From NCBI GenBank assembly GCA_015655035.1, contig JAATFS010000445.1, positions 1 to 7,919 of the forward strand: a stretch of 7,919 nucleotides of DNA. The letters are read 5' to 3'. This stretch comes from Lysobacterales bacterium. GTDB lineage: Bacteria; Pseudomonadota; Gammaproteobacteria; Xanthomonadales; Xanthomonadaceae. The notes below the pieces were generated by a model, which made no database searches, had not been told where the DNA came from, and saw only the letters and a list, made by a program, of their open reading frames with translations. The position numbers were made by a program, and so were the translations under genes. Within the stretch, counting starts at the first letter, position 1. Every line of letters begins with the position of its first letter. This document shows positions 5,034 through 7,919 of the stretch, one piece after another.

Positions 5034-7919
5034 GTGGGCTTCTCGACGATCTTCATCCGCCGCCCCATCGCCACCTCGCTGCTGATGGCGGGCGTGTTGC
5101 TGCTGGGCATCCTGGGCTATCGCCAGCTGCCGGTTTCGGCGCTGCCGGAAATCGACGCGCCGAGCCTGGTGGTGACCACGCAGTACCCGGGCGCCAACGC
5201 CAGCACCATGGCCTCGCTGGTTACCACGCCGCTGGAGCGCCAGTTCGGGCAGATCTCCGGGTTGGACATGATGACCTCCGATTCGTCGGCGGGGCTGTCC
5301 ACGATCATCTTGCAGTTCTCGATGGAGCGCGACATCGACATCGCCGCGCAGGACGTGCAGGCGGCGATCCGCCAGGCCACGCTACCTTCGTCGCTGCCCT
5401 ATCAACCGGTCTACAACCGGGTCAACCCGGCCGACGCGGCGATCCTCACGCTCAAGCTCACCTCCGATACGCTGCCGCTGCGCGAGATCAACAAGTACGC
5501 CGACTCGATCCTGGCGCAACGGCTGTCGCAGGTGCCGGGCGTGGGGCTGGTATCGATCGCCGGCAACGTGCGTCCGGCCGTGCGCATCCAGGTCAACCCG
5601 GCGCAGTTGTCGAACATGGGTTTGACGCTGGAATCGCTGCGCAGCGCGCTGACCGAGACCAACGTCAGCGCGCCCAAGGGCTCGCTCAACGGCAAGACCC
5701 AGTCCTACAGCATCGGCAGCAACGACCAGCTCACCGACGCGGCGCAGTACCGCGAAACCATCATCAGCTACGACAACGGCCGCCCGGTGCGGCTGGCCGA
5801 CGTGGCCAAGGTGGTGGACGGGGTGGAGAACGACCAGCTCGCCGCCTGGGCCGACGGCAAGTCGGCGGTACTGCTGGATATCCGCCGCCAGCCCGGCGCC
5901 AACATCGTGCAGACGGTCGAACAGATCCGCTCGATCCTGCCGCAGTTGCAGTCGATCCTGCCAAGCGACGTGAAGCTGGAGGTGTTCTCCGACCGCACCG
6001 AGACCATCCGCGCCTCGGTACACGAGGTCAAGTTCACGCTGATCCTGACCATCGTGCTGGTGGTGGCGGTGATCTTCGTGTTCCTGCGCCGGCTGTGGGC
6101 CACGATCATTCCGTCGGTAGCGGTGCCGCTGTCGCTGGCCGGCACCTTCGGGGTGATGGCGTTTGCCGGGATGTCGCTGGACAACCTGTCGTTGATGGCG
6201 CTGGTGGTCGCCACCGGCTTCGTGGTGGACGACGCGATCGTGATGATCGAGAACATCGTGCGCTACATCGAGCAGGGCAAGAGCGGCAAGGAAGCGGCCG
6301 AGATCGGTGCCCGCCAGATCGGCTTCACCGTGCTGTCGCTGACGGTGTCGCTGGTGGCGGTGTTCCTGCCGCTGCTGCTGATGCCCGGCGTCACCGGGCG
6401 GCTGTTCCACGAGTTCGCCTGGGTGCTGTCGATCGCGGTGGTGATCTCGATGCTGGTGTCGCTGACGCTGACGCCGATGATGTGCGCCTACCTGCTCAAG
6501 CCCGACGCACTGCCGGAAGGCGACGACGCGCACGAACGCGCCAATGCGGCCGGCAAGGCCAATCTGTGGACGCGCACCGTCGGCCTGTACGAGCGCACGC
6601 TCGACTGGGTGCTGGCCCACCAGCCACTGACGCTGGGCGTGGCAATCGCGGCAGTCGCACTGACGGTGCTGCTGTACGTGGCCATCCCCAAGGGATTGCT
6701 GCCCGAGCAGGACACCGGCCTGATCACCGGCGTGGTCCAGGCCGACCAGAACGTCGCCTTCCCGCAGATGGAGCAGCGCACCCAGGCGGTGGCCGAGGCG
6801 CTGCGCAAGGACCCCGCGGTGACCGGCGTGGCGGCCTTCATCGGCGCCGGCACGATGAACCCGACGCTCAACCAGGGCCAGCTGTCAATCGTGCTCAAGC
6901 AGCGCAGCGAGCGCGACGATCTGGAAACCATCCTGGCGCGCCTGCAAGACGACGTGGCCGGCATCCCGGGCGTGGCCTTGTACCTGAAGCCGGTGCAGGA
7001 CGTGACCCTGGATACGCGCGTGGCCGCCACCGAGTACCAGTATTCGCTGTCGGACGTGGACAGTACCGAGCTGGCCGAATGGGCCGGCAAGATGACCGAA
7101 GCCATGCGCAAACTGCCCGAACTGGCCGATGTCGACAACAACCTGGCCGACCAGGGCCGCGCGCTGGAGCTGACCATCGACCGCGACAAGGCCAGCCGGC
7201 TCGGCGTGCCGATGCAGACCATCGACGACACGCTGTACGACGCTTTCGGCCAGCGCCAGATTTCGACCATCTTCACCGAGCTCAACCAGTACCGGGTGGT
7301 ATTGGAGGTAGCACCTGAATTCCGCAACAGCACCGCGCTGATGAACCAGCTGGCGGTGGCCAGCAACGGCACCGGTGCGTTGACCGGAACCAACGCCACC
7401 AGCTTCGGCCAGGTGACCTCGTCCAACTCCTCCACCGCTACCGGTACCGGCGAGCAGAACACCGGCATCACCGTCGGCGCCGGCAGCATCATTCCGCTAT
7501 CGGCACTGGCCGAGGCGAAAGTCGGCAACACCCCGCTGGTGGTCAGCCACCAGCAGCAACTGCCGGCGGTGACGATCTCCTTCAACCTGGCGCCGGGCCA
7601 CTCCTTGTCGCAGGCCGTGACGGCGATCGATCAGGCGCGGGAAGAACTCAAGATCCCCAGCCAGGTACATGCGCAATTCGTCGGCAAGGCCGCCGAATTC
7701 ACCGGCAGCCAGACCGACATCGTATGGCTGTTGCTGGCCTCGATCGTGGTGATCTACATCGTGCTCGGGGTGCTGTACGAAAGCTACATCCACCCGCTGA
7801 CGATCATCTCCACGCTGCCACCGGCTGGCGTGGGCGCATTGCTGGCGCTGATGATGTGCGGGCTGAGCCTGTCGGTGGACGGCATCGTCGGCATCGTGCT
7901 GCTGATCGGCATCGTCAAG
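5034..7919 (+). CDS. RND efflux pump, inner-membrane subunit, MdtB/MdtC-like (3' end outside window)
   Basis: The frame runs unbroken for 962 codons to the window edge; relatives have about 1,030-1,060, so the end is missing by truncation of the window, not mutation. The start is GTG at 5034 with AAGGA eight bases upstream. The N-terminus (FSTIFIRRPIATSLL, then LPVSALPEIDAPSLVV) and PLERQFGQISGL, with VNPAD further on, follow the MdtB/MdtC subgroup more than AcrB. TM1 is near 11-29, TM2 near 333-352, TM7 near 532-550 and TM8 near 896-915, with two large periplasmic loops between. Proton-relay aspartates Asp399 and Asp400 are present in TM4 (GFVVDDAIVMIEN). The last residue seen, in LLIGIVK, precedes the TM10 lysine equivalent to AcrB Lys940. 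One unusual Ser/Thr/Gly/Asn-rich insertion occupies about 780-817. It is a proton-driven trimeric exporter working with the adaptor encoded just upstream. Substrates cannot be predicted. Confidence 0.95.
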   Translation, partial: MGFSTIFIRRPIATSLLMAGVLLLGILGYRQLPVSALPEIDAPSLVVTTQYPGANASTMASLVTTPLERQFGQISGLDMMTSDSSAGLSTIILQFSMERDIDIAAQDVQAAIRQATLPSSLPYQPVYNRVNPADAAILTLKLTSDTLPLREINKYADSILAQRLSQVPGVGLVSIAGNVRPAVRIQVNPAQLSNMGLTLESLRSALTETNVSAPKGSLNGKTQSYSIGSNDQLTDAAQYRETIISYDNGRPVRLADVAKVVDGVENDQLAAWADGKSAVLLDIRRQPGANIVQTVEQIRSILPQLQSILPSDVKLEVFSDRTETIRASVHEVKFTLILTIVLVVAVIFVFLRRLWATIIPSVAVPLSLAGTFGVMAFAGMSLDNLSLMALVVATGFVVDDAIVMIENIVRYIEQGKSGKEAAEIGARQIGFTVLSLTVSLVAVFLPLLLMPGVTGRLFHEFAWVLSIAVVISMLVSLTLTPMMCAYLLKPDALPEGDDAHERANAAGKANLWTRTVGLYERTLDWVLAHQPLTLGVAIAAVALTVLLYVAIPKGLLPEQDTGLITGVVQADQNVAFPQMEQRTQAVAEALRKDPAVTGVAAFIGAGTMNPTLNQGQLSIVLKQRSERDDLETILARLQDDVAGIPGVALYLKPVQDVTLDTRVAATEYQYSLSDVDSTELAEWAGKMTEAMRKLPELADVDNNLADQGRALELTIDRDKASRLGVPMQTIDDTLYDAFGQRQISTIFTELNQYRVVLEVAPEFRNSTALMNQLAVASNGTGALTGTNATSFGQVTSSNSSTATGTGEQNTGITVGAGSIIPLSALAEAKVGNTPLVVSHQQQLPAVTISFNLAPGHSLSQAVTAIDQAREELKIPSQVHAQFVGKAAEFTGSQTDIVWLLLASIVVIYIVLGVLYESYIHPLTIISTLPPAGVGALLALMMCGLSLSVDGIVGIVLLIGIVK

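Noticed and set aside
5382..6620. 412-codon minus-strand open frame opposite the RND pump
   Set aside because: Its composition is rich in His, Gln, Arg and Asp without hydrophobic core patterns. The plus strand there encodes the pump with its conserved TM4 aspartates, so this is a shadow frame.

Overview
The window suggests a high-GC gammaproteobacterium of the Xanthomonas/Stenotrophomonas type (Lysobacterales). This is an inference from base composition, the long two-domain type of QueF, and a short KADFSNV-type LysM protein beside a DPN-type lipoprotein. No rRNA, tRNA, insertion sequence or CRISPR array is visible. The genes look like ordinary chromosomal core or near-core content.

Layout. 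Positions 1-242 hold no convincing gene, but they contain a strong rho-independent terminator (171-203, reading leftward) flanked by two more hairpins. Four genes then lie on the minus strand, in transcription order from right to left: a secreted M20D metallo-amidohydrolase (3448-2132), the queuosine-pathway nitrile reductase queF (2051-1233), a small LysM protein (1115-813) and a lipoprotein with an Ig-like C-terminus (743-243). The gaps are 80, 117 and 69 bases, so a loose transcription unit with internal promoters is more likely than one tight operon. A 256-base divergent spacer (3449-3704) separates this set from a plus-strand pair: an RND efflux periplasmic adaptor (3705-4940, MdtA-like) and an RND inner-membrane pump (5034 to the window edge, MdtB/MdtC-like). 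The pump is cut by the window just before its TM10 lysine.

How the genes work together. Adaptor and pump form a tripartite drug or metabolite exporter, whose outer-membrane channel and any second pump subunit would lie beyond the right edge. LysM protein and lipoprotein both look like envelope proteins, though the LysM protein has no export signal. QueF is a tRNA-modification enzyme with no evident functional tie to its neighbours. The M20D enzyme is probably periplasmic and cleaves amides such as N-acyl amino acids or peptides, substrate unknown.

I found no clearly new system. The points most worth a second look are a Ser/Thr/Gly/Asn-rich insertion in the pump's docking region, an altered hairpin tip in the adaptor, a possible leaderless queF message, and a 20-residue tandem repeat replacing the usual BON domain in the LysM protein.
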